A model generated the notes under the pieces. The model did no database searches and was not told the DNA's origin. It was given only the letters and a program-made list of their open reading frames with translations. DNA of 64,000 bases. Origin: Cladopsammia gracilis. Its lineage: Eukaryota > Cnidaria > Anthozoa > Scleractinia > Dendrophylliidae. Where the stretch lies: NCBI GenBank assembly GCA_022457155.1, contig JAJGOT010000744.1:23501-87500 (forward strand), in the 5' to 3' direction. Numbering within the stretch: the stretch's first letter is position 1; the number at the start of each line of letters is the position of its first letter. The position numbers were made by a program, and so were the translations under genes. Of the stretch, positions 1-10,012 are shown piece by piece.

Positions 1-273
1 AACCTTCCAATGTACTCTACTCGTCCTATCGTTGTAGAAACGTTTGTAGTAACCTTCCCTTAGTAGCTTACCGCCCTTGTAATAACATCAGTGACATCCT
101 TGTTAGAGCCCGTTTACCTAAACCTCGCACTACTAACAATTCCCGGCTCCCTCCTGGTTCCTAATACCAGTTGCCCTTATATTGAACATGGCCGCAATCA
201 AAACACTTTCATTCTACTGGTGAAACCGATGCAATTAAATCACATATTACCTGTGATACTAATTTAGGGCCTT
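1..273 (+). pseudogene. Penelope-like/GIY-YIG retroelement fragment, frame-broken
   Basis: Reading the + strand gives pieces typical of the linker between reverse transcriptase and GIY-YIG endonuclease in cnidarian retroelements: RPCNNISDILVRARLPKPR, then after an in-frame stop and frame change CPYIEHGRNQN, then after another change TGETDAIKSHITCDT. The two frame changes and the stop show it is dead. It runs in from the left edge and stops before the GIY-YIG core. The family assignment rests on remembered family pattern, not a search. Confidence 0.45.
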
Positions 274-410
274 TCCGGCTAGCACGCGTACTACACACGA
301 GGAAACCCAAAGATGTCGACGCGCCTTACCATGAGCACTCAACAAAAGTTTTTACGAGTTAGCCAATCAGAGAGCGCGAATTCAATTGACGGGCACGCCT
401 CCTCGCAAAG

Positions 411-487
411 CAACTTCGCTCCCAGGATCTCTCTCTCGCTCCTCGCTCCAGGGGACGGGAAGAAGAGAGACCCTGGGAACGAGGTTG
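411..487. mobile_element. 77-bp palindromic element with 9-bp target duplication
   Basis: The right end reads CCCTGGGAACGAGGTTG and the left end is a diverged complement (CAACTTCGCTCCCAGG). The direct repeat CTCGCAAAG lies immediately outside both ends (402-410 and 488-496). It belongs to the same family as 6053-6562, 37363-37456, 39386-39443 and 61095-61159. It is non-coding. A 9-bp duplication is typical of Mutator-like elements, so a MULE-derived MITE is the best guess. Confidence 0.75.
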
Positions 488-959
488 CTCGCAAAGTTGT
501 ATTCAGAATCTTGTCGCTTTGTGATTGTCACGTGCAGGAGTGTAACCGCAAGTTAGTTACAAAATATGAAGCTTTTATTCCATTTATTACTTCACGCGTT
601 TCTGCAGTTACGAAAATAATTGTGAGAATTAGCTGGTGATACCGTGTATCTTAAAAAGTTTGTTCTTGTTCACGGTAAGGCGCGTCGCAGTGTGAAATGT
701 CATAAGGACCGTAAGTGTCCTTGAAAGACTTTGCATATTGGTTTTGTTCCGGCAAAGGAATATATTTCTTCGTTTTTTTATTGATATTTCGCCTGAAAAG
801 ATAGCAGTGACATGAACTCTTATCATGATAACCACTTGAAACAAAAAAATATTTAATCTCGATCCCAGAGTCCGTGCTACCCTCGTCCAGCGGAACGGGC
901 AAACGAAGGACTCTACAAATATTTTCTGAACTTGCAAGAACGTTCTGTTCTCTTCTAAT

Positions 960-1093
960 AAGACCAGGGGTCAATTCAATAAAACTTTTACAAGTGTCAG
1001 TAAACATGTGTAGCTATTGTTTTCAACCTCTGAAACAATGCCTAAACTTGTAAATTTACACTTGTAAAAGTTTTATTGAATTGTCCCGAGGTT
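960..1093. mobile_element. Palindromic MITE-like element
   Basis: The left arm CAATTCAATAAAACTTTTAC (from 972) and the right arm, its complement (ending near 1083), form a hairpin with arms of about 26 bp. The flanks GGGGT and its near-complement TCCCG extend the match. No coding capacity is seen and no clear target duplication. Confidence 0.6.
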
Positions 1094-1247
1094 GTTAAGT
1101 AAGTTTGTTTAAATTGTTTGTATGATATCTGAACTCGTATGGATACAAATAGCCAGAGTGCGGTTTTCAAAACTCCCGAAGAATTCGGTGTACGGTTCAG
1201 TTATAAAACTTTAAAGCAAAGCTGAAAACAGCGTATATTTTGTTTTA

Positions 1248-1290
1248 ATAGTACAATATTTCAGCTGGCCAGACCAGCGTTCTTCAGGTA
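1248..1290 (-). other. Hammerhead-ribozyme-like core of a Penelope LTR relic
   Basis: On the minus strand CTGAAGA (1287-1281) fits the CUGANGA box. It is followed by a hairpin with stem GCTGG/CCAGC and loop TCTGG, and then GAAATATTGTA. CUGANGA, stem II and GAAA in this order is the core of hammerhead ribozymes, which Penelope-like elements are known to carry in their LTRs. Stem III pairing is short and unproven, so activity is uncertain. Confidence 0.45.
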
Positions 1291-1299
1291 TAAGGGATA

Positions 1300-1477
1300 G
1301 ACATTTTAATTTATGTGTGGGGGGGGGGGGGCAATTTCTTCTGAGTATGAATTTTTTTTTCACGTCCTTCCTTGCGCACGATTTTTTTTTTCTCTTAAAT
1401 TTCTTCTGCAGGGATTTTTTATGGGTAATTGCCCTCCCCCCCCTCCCCCCCCCCCCCCCCACAAAAATTAAATGGTC
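1300..1477. mobile_element. Foldback element with G-run and C-run arms
   Basis: The left end GACATTTTAATTTATGTG runs into a 13-base G tract, and the right end is a long C tract followed by ACAAAAATTAAATGGTC, its near-complement. GGCAATT and AATTGCC sit just inside the two tracts. It is non-coding; the translations across it are low-complexity shadows. Confidence 0.5.
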
Positions 1478-1899
1478 CGTCCCTAAGATGTTACGGTTCA
1501 GTTTGTCCACCACCAAAACACTACGTATTGATATTTTTCAATTAAAAAAAAATAAACTTAGCATTTTATATTAACCTTTTAAGGTTAATTTGATAACGGA
1601 TAGACCGCTCAAACATACACTGAACACAAAAGTGGCAAACCTGTGATTACATTCAAGTTTCTGGTGACACGCGATATTGCTTGATGTGTCGTATGCTCGG
1701 TCTTGGTTGGTCACGCAAAACGAGAAATTAGATATGCATATGACCGATCGAATGAAAACAATCGTCTGTTCCTTGGTATTGTCTTTCTCCTGTTCGACAG
1801 TGTTTATTAATTTGAGCAAACAGTTCGGTACTCTACCGACTACTTAAATTCTCATAATTTTACCTAGATGGCGTCTAACTTTGGCATATTCCTTCCCAG

Positions 1900-1974
1900 C
1901 GAGGAGGAAGCAATTGAATCGAATGGAAGCAATGAGGATGAAGCAGTTGAAGCAAGCAGTAGCGATGGACAACG
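1900..1974 (+). CDS. Acidic exon a of BTB copy 1
   Basis: The acceptor CTTCCCAG precedes 1900 and the donor CG|GTGCGT follows 1974. It reads EEEAIESNGSNEDEAVEASS and onward to SDGQ. It starts and ends in the same phase as the next exon, so both can be included together. It is one of two tandem copies of a segment of about 200 bp (roughly 1780-1975 and 1977-2228). Confidence 0.5.
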
Positions 1975-2115
1975 GTGCGTTCTTTCTCCTGTTTGACAGG
2001 TTAATTTGAGAAAAAAATTCGGTACTTTGGCTGAAAACCTTATCGAATACTGAAATTGTCATAACTACCTACTGAGTAGATAGCGTCTTACTTTAGCATA
2101 TCCGTCCCTTTCCAG

Positions 2116-2228
2116 CGAGGAGCAAGTAATTGCAGCGAGTGGAAGCAGCGAGGTGCCAGTAGAAATTGAAACGAGCGGAAGTAATGAGTATGAAGCAATT
2201 GAAGTAAGCGGTAGCGATGGACAAACAG
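2116..2228 (+). CDS. Acidic exon b of BTB copy 1
   Basis: The acceptor CCTTTCCAG precedes 2116 and the donor ACAG|GTAAGT follows. It encodes an acidic stretch ending EYEAIEVSGSDGQT. Its last base joins GA of the next exon to give Gly, keeping frame into SDQEEKPKHRF. It is a diverged duplicate of exon a with an extra internal repeat. Confidence 0.6.
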
Positions 2229-3071
2229 GTAAGTTTTAACATTAAACAGCGAGCTAAAATAACAAATCCTTCTAATTAGATGGCGGTGAACGCAGCTCGA
2301 TTTATCGCTAGGAAAGTGGATGCCAAAACCCGACTTTTAGGCATTTAATATCGGCGCTTGTAATTGAGGGAAATAGTCTTCGTTTATTGTTACAAAATTA
2401 CTATGGGTAGCAAATGCTGTTTCTTGTAGCTTTTCGTCTATCTCTTGCCGTATTAAAACATGTTTCAGTGAAACACGGTTTGCAATTTCATTGTTGACAT
2501 AAATTCACCCACAGGCGACCTAAGCACAATGTGCGAGTAGGACACTGGGAACTAGAATTGAATTTTAAAGCTCTTTTTAGCTTTGAAATATTTGCGAAAA
2601 TTTCTGCACGAAATTAATAATCTTAGCTTACTATTGAAAAGTACAGATAAAGTTCAAAATAAAGTGTTAACATGTAACAATAAACCTGGTGTCTTTATTT
2701 GTTCCCAGTGTCCCTCCGAGGCCTGTCTATGAGTATTTTCTTCAATGCGCTCTATCATATATAAATATTTCTTGCGTGTACGTCCGAGGTAGTAAAACTG
2801 CAATAATATCAACCTCCGTATATCACATCTTACGTATCTTGTTTTAAAGCGCTTTCCATTTGTACGTAAATGTCGGTTATTCTCATGGGTTGTGGAATTA
2901 AATGAAACGGTTCATCAGGCTAACTGAATCCTTTTTTCCAACAAAATCTTGAAACTAGCAATGCGAACAAATGGCACTGTTTCAGTCATTCCGGTAATTT
3001 TTCTTTGTCATATGAGAGTATAAACGATGTACCAAGTTCATCCCAGCGAACCGTTTATTTTCTGTTTCCAG

Positions 3072-3337
3072 GAAGCGACCAAGAAGAAAAACCCAAGCAT
3101 AGGTTTTCTGAGCCGTGGGAAGATAGTGACTTGATTCTTGTGGTGGAGGATGAGAAGTTTCATGTTCATCGCCTGATACTGAGTATGAACTCACAGTGTT
3201 CAAAGCCATGTTCAAATCTCAGTTCAAAGAAGCCACTTCCAGCGAGATCCCGCTACCTGAGAAGAAAGCGAATGAAATGTTGGACTTTCTGAAGCGTATT
3301 TACTTCCCATATATCGAAGAACAAGTAGAAATTACAA
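3072..3337 (+). pseudogene. BTB/POZ exon of copy 1 with 1-base deletion
   Basis: The acceptor TTTCCAG precedes 3072 and the donor ACAA|GTAGGT follows 3337. The first part reads SEPWEDSDLILVVEDEKFHV, the start of a BTB fold. After LILSMNS the frame is lost, and the continuation that matches copy 2 (LPEKKANEMLDFLKRIYF) is in another frame. A single-base deletion near 3194 explains this. Confidence 0.75.
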
Positions 3338-3488
3338 GTAGGTCTTTTACTTTTTTTTTACTTTATCCCATCTAGCCGGATTAGATCGGTCATAAACGGT
3401 TATTCCGTTAATTAGGGTCTATAGGGGAGGTCCATAAAAGGAGAGAGTGACGGCTAACTTTAGAATAATCATTTTGGCGAAGGGTGAA

Positions 3489-3766
3489 AGGCCCGTTTAC
3501 ACAGGTGATTTGATTTTTTTGTGCAATTTTTTGTCGCGGCGCAAGTTGCACATTCAAATCGCGTGTGTGAACTCGCGGCGATTTCGGTGCGATTAGGGCG
3601 AAGTCGCAGAGGTTTCCGCGAACATGATTTTTGGAAATCACAGCAATTCGTAGCAAATATCGTACCCAAATCGCACAGAAATCGCTGTTAGTTTACACTT
3701 GCGACAAAAGTTTCATTACAGAGCGCGACAAAAATAGCATAAAAAATTGCATGTGTAAACGGGCCT
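3489..3766. mobile_element. TIR element, AGGCCCGTTTACACA termini
   Basis: It begins AGGCCCGTTTACACA and ends with the complement TGTGTAAACGGGCCT. The interior is rich in permuted words such as AAATCGC, GCGATTT and CGCGAC on both strands. It is non-coding and sits in the intron between the BTB and C-terminal exons of copy 1. The terminal word GTTTACACG recurs near 40104-40310. Confidence 0.65.
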
Positions 3767-4379
3767 TAAAGCATCGTTCTTGGAGAGCGTTTCCCTTGAG
3801 AGGACATTTTATGAGCCCAGGTTTTGGAGTTTCCGTTTTAAAAAACACAGTAAGTTCTTTTGTTGTCAGAAGCTCATTCGCCAAATAATGTTGTGGACTC
3901 TGTGTGGTGACGTTTGAATTGAAAGCTGTGAATATCCAGGGTGGTCTAGCAAGGCTGTCAAGACAAGCGAGGGAAAAATTACAGGGGGTGGAGTGGGTGG
4001 GGGCGGGTTGGGGTGAATTTCGGTCTGGCAACAAATCTCCGCACTGTAAGTTAAGAGTTTTAATGCCGCTTATAAAGGCTGGTTCACAGCTGCAAAACGG
4101 TCGATGTTTTAAGTCACCAGTGAGCGTGAACAACACAACATAACGACATAAGGAAAAACTGATCTTTTCTCATGTCGTTATGTCCATGTTGTTATTTTGT
4201 TATGACGCAAGTGTGCTTATACAACTTCGTAAGGGTTTTTGGCTGGCAAGCAAAAACTGTCGTGATAAGAACCGCTGTTGTATTAATTTGGTTAAACGTT
4301 TTGTAAAGAATTGCCGTTAATTAAGTTGCTGTGGTGTGCTTATACAGGGGAGGGGGTATAGCATTTTTGTTACCAAACT

Positions 4380-4523
4380 GGCCCCGGTTGTTTAAAAGGT
4401 GGATAGCGCTATCCACCGGATAAATCACTATCCAGTGGATAGGCATTAGCAAAACCAATTGTTATCCACTGGATAGTGATTTATCCGGTGGATAGCGCTA
4501 TGCACCTTTGAACAACCGGGGCC
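4380..4523. mobile_element. Near-perfect hairpin MITE, GGCCCCGGTTGTT termini
   Basis: The arms are about 60 bp: GGCCCCGGTTGTTTAAAAGG then GTGGATAGCGCTATCCACC and CACTATCCAGTGGATA, mirrored on the right. Each arm contains its own small palindromes. It lies in intron 3 of BTB copy 1. The element at 60065-60316 shares the terminus GGGCCCGGTTGTTC. Confidence 0.75.
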
Positions 4524-4539
4524 TGATGGGCCTGCTGGG

Positions 4540-4623
<84 letters not shown>

Positions 4624-4660
4624 GATATATATAACATATATATATATCCGGCATTTTACG
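4540..4660. repeat. (TA)n microsatellite
   Basis: About 120 bases of TA dinucleotide repeat with short interruptions. Translations such as IYIYIY across it are not genes. Confidence 0.9.
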
Positions 4661-4691
4661 GTATAGCATTAAACCTCACTGCATGATGAGC

Positions 4692-4998
4692 TTTTAACCC
4701 TATCGCCCCCCAGAGTCAGTTATGAAGACATGTAGTGTAGTTCCAACTTTTGAGTCTGTGGACGAAATCCTATGGTGTGACCATTCAAATGAAACCTCTT
4801 CAGCAGTACTTTTGCATGGTACCATTTGTTCTAACTTTTGAGTCTGTGGACGAAATCCTATGGTGTGACCATTCAAATGAAACCTCTTCAGCAGTACTTT
4901 TACATGGCACCATTTGTTTTTCAATATTTAACAAAATGAATTTTGGGATTTTTCTTGAATTTTGATATTTGGCACTTTAATATTTGGTTAAAGGGTTA
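4692..4998 (+). repeat. Dispersed repeat family A with internal 88-bp tandem copy
   Basis: The family has the order CAGAGTC, AACTTTTGAGTCTGTGGACG, ATCCTATGGTGTGACCATTC, AATGAAACCTCTTC, CAATATTT and TTTGGCACT. Here an 88-bp unit starting AACTTTTGAGTCTGTGG (4745, 4833) is present twice. Related copies occur at 17073-17293, 19035-19195, 22258-22665 (minus), 34048-34270 and 62882-63090. The ends AACCCT and AAGGGTTA suggest a short-TIR non-autonomous element. Confidence 0.65.
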
Positions 4999-5106
4999 AG
5001 CTTTCGTGTGATCTTTCTTGTGATGAAGAACAGACTTCATCAGTATCACAGTTGCAAGTTAAAAATCAAATACCCTGATTTCTTATTCTTTTCTGTTCAA
5101 TTTTAG

Positions 5107-5704
5107 TGGAAAATGTGGTGTTCCTCCTTCAGTTAAGTGACGAATACCAGGTAAAACTTGTCTTCGATCCTTGCATCAAGTTCGTCAAGAATCAACCCAT
5201 AACGAGAGCAAATGTGATGAAATTATTGAAAATAGCAAACTTGTACGACCTAGATGATGTCCTCCAGGGCTGTAACAACCTCCTCAAGGATATGAAACTA
5301 AAGATGCTATCGGAAACTATTCATTTGGACGATCTTGACCAAGAAAATTTGCGACATTTCCTGGAACAACGAATTGAGCGGCTTGAAACATTTCTTGATA
5401 CATTGTACCCTCAATTCATGGGGTTAGTGGGGTATTTGTTATTACTGGTACATCAGGCTGAGGCAGGAAAGATTGTGTCATGGTGTCCAACACATGTCAG
5501 CAATGGGCGCCTATACCAAAACTATACACCGTTCCAGCGTTCAATGGGTGTGCGCATTGCCGTCAAATGTTTATTCAAATAGTTAGCACAACCTATACAG
5601 GTATTTTCACAGTTTCTGGAAGGAAGTACAGGTATGAAGGCCAATATCATTTTGATGAAAGCTTGCCGTCTGTTATCGATGACTTCAGGAAGTTGGTTGA
5701 ATAA
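5107..5704 (+). pseudogene. C-terminal exon of BTB copy 1
   Basis: The acceptor CAATTTTAG precedes 5107. A from the BTB exon plus TG gives Met, then ENVVFLLQLSDEYQVKLVFD, matching copy 2. The first frame is open to a stop at 5580. The C-terminal segment homologous to copy 2 (GCAHCRQM to VIDDFRKLVE) is in a second frame ending at TAA 5704, so one indel lies between WCPTHVSNG and GCAHCRQM. Confidence 0.7.
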
Positions 5705-5774
5705 GCCAAACACCCAACAACAACAAAGTAACGTTAATATACCCCAGAGCCTACAATAAGTATTTACAATTTTG

Positions 5775-5780
5775 AATAAA
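5775..5780 (+). promoter_or_regulatory. Poly(A) signal for BTB copy 1
   Basis: AATAAA lies about 70 bases after the last stop codon of BTB copy 1, in the correct strand and position. Confidence 0.5.
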
Positions 5781-6052
5781 AGTATATATAAGGGGTACTG
5801 GCTACTCGATATAACTTTAAAGTTAAAAATGCCAGGCAGCCAGCCAGTTAATTAGAACAGAAATATATTTTACATGTTCAGGTCGGGCACACGAACAAAC
5901 AAACGAGACGCACACGTGCAAAAAAAAAGGAGTAAACAAGGAGGGGACTTTCAAATAAAAGTGACGGGTATGCTCGTCGTATCTTTTCGAGGTTAAAATG
6001 GGGTTTTATTACCTTGCAGGTCGTCAAGTTTCAAATTGTACCCAGTTGTAGG

Positions 6053-6562
6053 CAGCCTCGTTCCCAGGTTTTATCAACGCGCTTACCGAGCAAAGAGAGC
6101 TCATAGAGGCTTGGGGCCGAGCGCGAATCTTCCCAATCAACTCGATGGGTGGGCGTCTCCACCGCGGTCAAACGTTCAAGGCGTTTTTCGTTTTATTTCG
6201 TGGATTTTATTTAATATTAAATGGAAATATGGGCAAGGATGTATAAAAAAAATTAGTTGACGTTACTATCTTTTAATTTTTCTCAGAATGATCATGAGCT
6301 TTTTTCCGTTGAAAACTGACCAAAACTCTTTGCGCCTGTTGTGTTGGCAAATGGCGCCAACAATTCTGCAGTTCACAGTTTTTAAGCGCTTAGAACTTTT
6401 TTGGTAAACTTTCAAAACGTTTGGTAAATTAACAGTGTATTGGCAATATATTAAACTTTAAACAGTGAGGGGTGGTTAACCTTTGCAAATTTCTCTCGTT
6501 TGACCGCGGTTAAGTGGGCGTCACATTCCGTTACACGCCGAGGATGACTGGGAACGAGGCTG
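6053..6562. mobile_element. 510-bp member of the CTCGTTCCCAG element family
   Basis: It starts CAGCCTCGTTCCCAG and ends CTGGGAACGAGGCTG. AGTTGTAGG (6044-6052) and AGTTGTAGC (6563-6571) flank it, a 9-bp duplication with one mismatch. Inside, GTGGGCG and ACCGCGGTCAAACG are inverted against CGTTTGACCGCGGT and GTGGGCG. It is non-coding. Confidence 0.65.
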
Positions 6563-7359
6563 AGTTGTAGCTGTCAGGCTTCTCTTTGGGTAAAAAACAT
6601 AGAGATCTATTTAATTGCTTTTAAAATTGCAGTGTAAGTAGAACTTAGAACGATGAAACCGACTTTATAGCCAATAAAAGCTGTGAAAAACTTATTACAT
6701 GTGTTTTCTTTTGGTTTTAACGGTAACATTAACATAGGGGCCATACCTTATAACCAGATTCTGGTACCTTTTATAGGTTCTTTTCAAAATTTCACACTAT
6801 ATGATAAATATACATGCCACTACTTTGAGCTGTGGTGATCAGTCGCGTCGAGTGACCCATTTTTAGCAATAATCGCATGTAAAGGTCAAATATTGGGTGG
6901 ATTATATAGTCTATTCTGAAAATGTTCATCCCGAAATACATCTCATCAGCTCTTGCAGCGTCTAAAATACACTCAGTACTCAACAGTTGTGGTACTTTTC
7001 CCATTCTTTCATTATTAATTCCTTTGCACTCACAAATAGGAATTTGAAGTACCTGTAGTTGCCAAGTCGTAGTTAAATAGATGTCAGACTGGACAGTGCC
7101 ATCTTCTTAACGTAAAAGTAATTAAGCAATTTTATTTATACACGCTTTGTATTCAAGGGTTTATGGGCTCGTGTATATCAAACAATAATCTCAAACAAAA
7201 ATTCCAAATAAGAGTGGAGGAATTGCATTCGGGACCACTAAAAACAAATCCGGCTAGTGTTAGGAAGAGTAAGTTGAACCCGGGACCAGGCCAAGCCGCC
7301 CTTCTTCTCCTATTTAGGGGCTGTGTGGGGTAACCATCACCATCACCACCACCACCATC

Positions 7360-7360
<1 letters not shown>

Positions 7361-7392
<32 letters not shown>

Positions 7393-7397
7393 TGGAC

Positions 7398-7448
<51 letters not shown>

Positions 7449-7450
7449 TA
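7361..7450 (+). repeat. (CAGA)n microsatellite
   Basis: A tetranucleotide CAGA array with a few ATAG units. It is the 3' tail of the minus-strand LINE fragment that follows, because on the minus strand the LINE ends AATAAAGGCTATCTATCTG and runs straight into the repeat. Confidence 0.85.
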
Positions 7451-7770
7451 GATAGCCTTTATTTTAAAACGATAATTATTAAAGCTAAAAAAAGAAAGCT
7501 TGTGTAAAAAGCTAATATCTATAAACATTTAGAACATTTATATACAAATTCTTCAAATCTAAAGCTGCAAGTAGATGGAGATGTCGTCTTGAAGTTAAAA
7601 TTATTAAAAATGTCTAAAGATTTAAGCTTCCACCTGAGGTCGCTGTATCGAGTCCCATTTGCCAGGTTGCTATGTTTGTTTACCACAGTATTCCAGAGGA
7701 TTGAGCCTCTGTACGCTACAGAATCTTTTATATAGCGAGAGCTGAAACGCGGGACTAACAATGAGTCGCG
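7451..7770 (-). pseudogene. 5'-truncated LINE 3' end
   Basis: On the minus strand an open frame (7761-7519) reads FSSRYIKDSVAYRGSILWNT, a hallmark of the C-terminal tail of CR1/L2-type non-LTR retrotransposon reverse transcriptases. About 60 bp of 3' UTR with AATAAA and the microsatellite tail follow. All upstream reverse-transcriptase domains are missing. Confidence 0.65.
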
Positions 7771-8060
7771 AGACCCGCTTCTTTATGGTATCGTCATAAA
7801 AGGCGAAGATTCCCAAGAAACTCGTTCAAGTTAGTGTCAAAACAAACAAATACCAACACAGTTTTATTGCACGTACAATCAAAGAATGGAACTCTTTACC
7901 AAATAGAGTCATTGAAGAGCAGTCAGAAGAAGCTTTCAAAATGGCTGTCATGTGCCATGTTTAAAAACGCTGACCCCGGAACTTTTATTATTATTATTAT
8001 CATCGTATTAGAATTTTAATGTATTGTAAATAGTTATTCTAATTGTTAATAAAATTATTT

Positions 8061-8093
<33 letters not shown>

Positions 8094-8095
8094 TT
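7771..8095 (+). pseudogene. Second 5'-truncated LINE 3' end
   Basis: On the + strand one frame reads FIARTIKEWNSLPNRVIEEQ, the RTIxxWNSLP signature that ends many CR1/L2-type LINE proteins, followed by stops, a short 3' UTR and an (ATT)n/(ATTT)n tail. It lies head-to-head with the minus-strand LINE remnant at 7451-7770. Confidence 0.6.
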
Positions 8096-8220
8096 TAGCA
8101 CCCGCACCTAGTCTCACATTTTGACACTAACACATGCACGTTTACACATCTGCTGTGATGTGTTATGCCTTGTGCAGATCACACGTCAAAGTAAGAATTA
8201 GAATCAAATCATTCATGATG

Positions 8221-8301
8221 TCATCATCATCATCATCAACTGTCAACTTCCGGGTAAGCATTAGGGTGTGGGGTAACCATTACCGCCATCGATGAGTCAT
8301 C

Positions 8302-8334
<33 letters not shown>

Positions 8335-8425
8335 CATCATCATCATCACCATCACCCACGTCATCCCCATCATGATCATCACCACCACCATCTTTATCGT
8401 TGTCATCATCATCGTCACCTTTCAA
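8221..8425. repeat. Inverted CAT/ATG trinucleotide repeats
   Basis: Runs of ATC, GAT and CAC trinucleotides in both orientations. Poly-Met, poly-Ile, poly-Asp and poly-His translations across it are low-complexity artefacts. Confidence 0.9.
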
Positions 8426-8654
8426 CTTATGAGGGAGCTGAGCAGTGGTTGTCAACCATATGTCTTCATTGTTTTCTGTTCCTTGCCACATGTATCCTGT
8501 CTACTATTTACCACCTGCACTATCCAGCACCTAATTTACAAGCACCCTCCCAGTATTAGTTCTCACTAGTTGGGAGTACACATTCTAAGTTCTAAGTTCT
8601 AACTAGCCTCAGGACATGAACAACAGATTTTCATATAAAATATAAAATGGATTT

Positions 8655-8698
8655 TTGTTAACAATATTTCGGCTGGCTAGTACCAGACTCCATCAGAG
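8655..8698 (-). other. Hammerhead-like Penelope LTR relic
   Basis: On the minus strand CTGATGG (8696-8690) is followed by a hairpin with CTGG/CCAG stem and then CCGAAATATTGTTAAC. The GAAATATTGT word is shared with the relic at 1248-1290. The CUGANGA box has its last A changed to G, so this copy is probably inactive. Confidence 0.35.
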
Positions 8699-9144
8699 CA
8701 GTGGGGGAGATTGCCAAGTTCTCACGTGACGATTTCCAGCCCGGGATTTCCAGCATTCTGTATATAGATGTCATAGATTCCCTACGGTACTACCTGTCAT
8801 ATTTTCAATACTACCACAAAGTAGGCGTCTCTACAAGTCTAACAACGTCGCTGTGACACCTGTAACGGTAGGAAAGTGAAATACTCCGCGGATCAATGTC
8901 TTACAGGATACTCCATCTCAAGAAACGATTGCGCGCGCTCGTCGAAATAGTCGTCGAAGGTGATAAAAGCTTCCTGAGCTTGGCTTGAATTGAGTTGCTT
9001 TTTACTTATCCTTCATTCAGGCATCAAATTTTTCACGTATTTTTTTATAATATTTACTGTAACTTGTCTAATGAGTTTACCACAGGATGTGAATCAGAAA
9101 AATGACTCCAGATACAGGTTAAAAACATTTAGTCCGTGGAGATG

Positions 9145-9662
9145 GCCCGGGTGGGGGAGGGGGGGGGGGGGGGGGGAGATGGGGCTCGTCACGCAATCTC
9201 TTTTCCACCATGTGGGATGTGTCAATTTTAAAAGGGCTGACCATCATGAAATCCACCTTGGTAATATATTGGCAGAGGTGCCATATTTATTTGATTAAGC
9301 GCCCAACCTCGAATAAGCACCCACCCTGTAGGAAAGAAAAGTTAATAAGCGCCCAGCCTCAAATAAGCACCCCCCCCCCCAAAAAAAAAACACAACAACA
9401 ACAACAACAACAACAACTGAAGTGCACAAGACATTGAGGAGGCAGCACTACAGAATTCCCTCAAGACTGAGTTTTCTTAGTATTTTAAAGAAACTTTCAA
9501 TGAACTAATTTTGTTATTATTTATTGTTTTGTTGCAAAATAAACTTACTACTTGCTGAAAATGGTGAAATTTTAATAAGCGCCCAGCCTCGATTAAGCAC
9601 CCACCTCGAATAAGCGCCCACTCTCAAGGTCCAAAAGGGCGCTTAATCGAATAAATACGGTA
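9145..9662. repeat. AATAAGCGCCCA repeat element with G and C runs
   Basis: The words AATAAGCGCCCAGCCTCG and AATAAGCACCCACC are repeated at 9290-9370 and 9573-9625, and the inverted end GGGCGCTTAATCGAATAAAT closes the element at 9662. A G tract at 9152-9177 and a C run at 9370-9380 lie inside. It is a low-complexity, self-similar non-coding element. Confidence 0.5.
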
Positions 9663-9757
9663 TTCTGACAAATCCCCTTCAGAGGGCAAAAAGAGAAAAT
9701 AGAGAAGTCTTTAAGTTTACTGCACACCTAATTAATTCCTCTTTTTATTTACATCAG

Positions 9758-10012
9758 ACGATGAACAGGAAGAAGAGAAGAATCCCTTCTCTGGGCCGTG
9801 GGAAGATAGTGACTTGATTCTCTTGGTGGAGGATGAGAAGTTTCATGTCCATCGACAAATCCTAAGTATACACTCACCAGTGTTCAAAGCCATGCTAAAT
9901 TCTCAGTTTAAAGAGGCAACAGCCAAAGAAATCCCTTTGCCAGAAAAGAAAGCAAATGAGGTTTTGGACTTCCTAAAACAACTTTACCTGAAAGAAAAAA
10001 GTGGTGTTACAA
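9758..10012 (+). CDS. BTB/POZ exon of copy 2
   Basis: The acceptor TTTACATCAG precedes 9758 and the donor ACAA|GTAAGT follows 10012. It is open throughout, reading DEQEEEKNPFSGPWEDSDLI at the start. The phase (two bases, then codons) is identical to copy 1. Confidence 0.8.

Larger units (their letters stand above)
1900..5704 (+). pseudogene. BTB-domain gene, copy 1 (frame-broken)
   Basis: This gene has four candidate coding exons: 1900-1974, 2116-2228, 3072-3337 and 5107-5704. All junctions keep phase when spliced. The product would have an acidic Ser/Glu-rich N-terminus, a BTB/POZ domain (core from WEDSDLILVVEDEKFHVHR) and a C-terminal helical plus cysteine region. BTB domains dimerise and often recruit cullin-3, and the exact partner here is unknown. 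Two frame breaks are visible: a single-base loss near 3194 inside the BTB exon (CTCACAGTG where copy 2 has CTCACCAGTG), and a second shift between about 5505 and 5545. It is either a pseudogene or carries assembly indels. Copy 2 lies 6.5 kb downstream in the same orientation. Confidence 0.7.

Noticed and set aside
3693..4136. 147-aa minus-strand ORF
   Set aside because: It partly overlaps a TIR element inside a BTB-gene intron and shows no domain.
8297..8569. Poly-His, poly-Asp and poly-Met ORFs
   Set aside because: They are translations of trinucleotide microsatellites.
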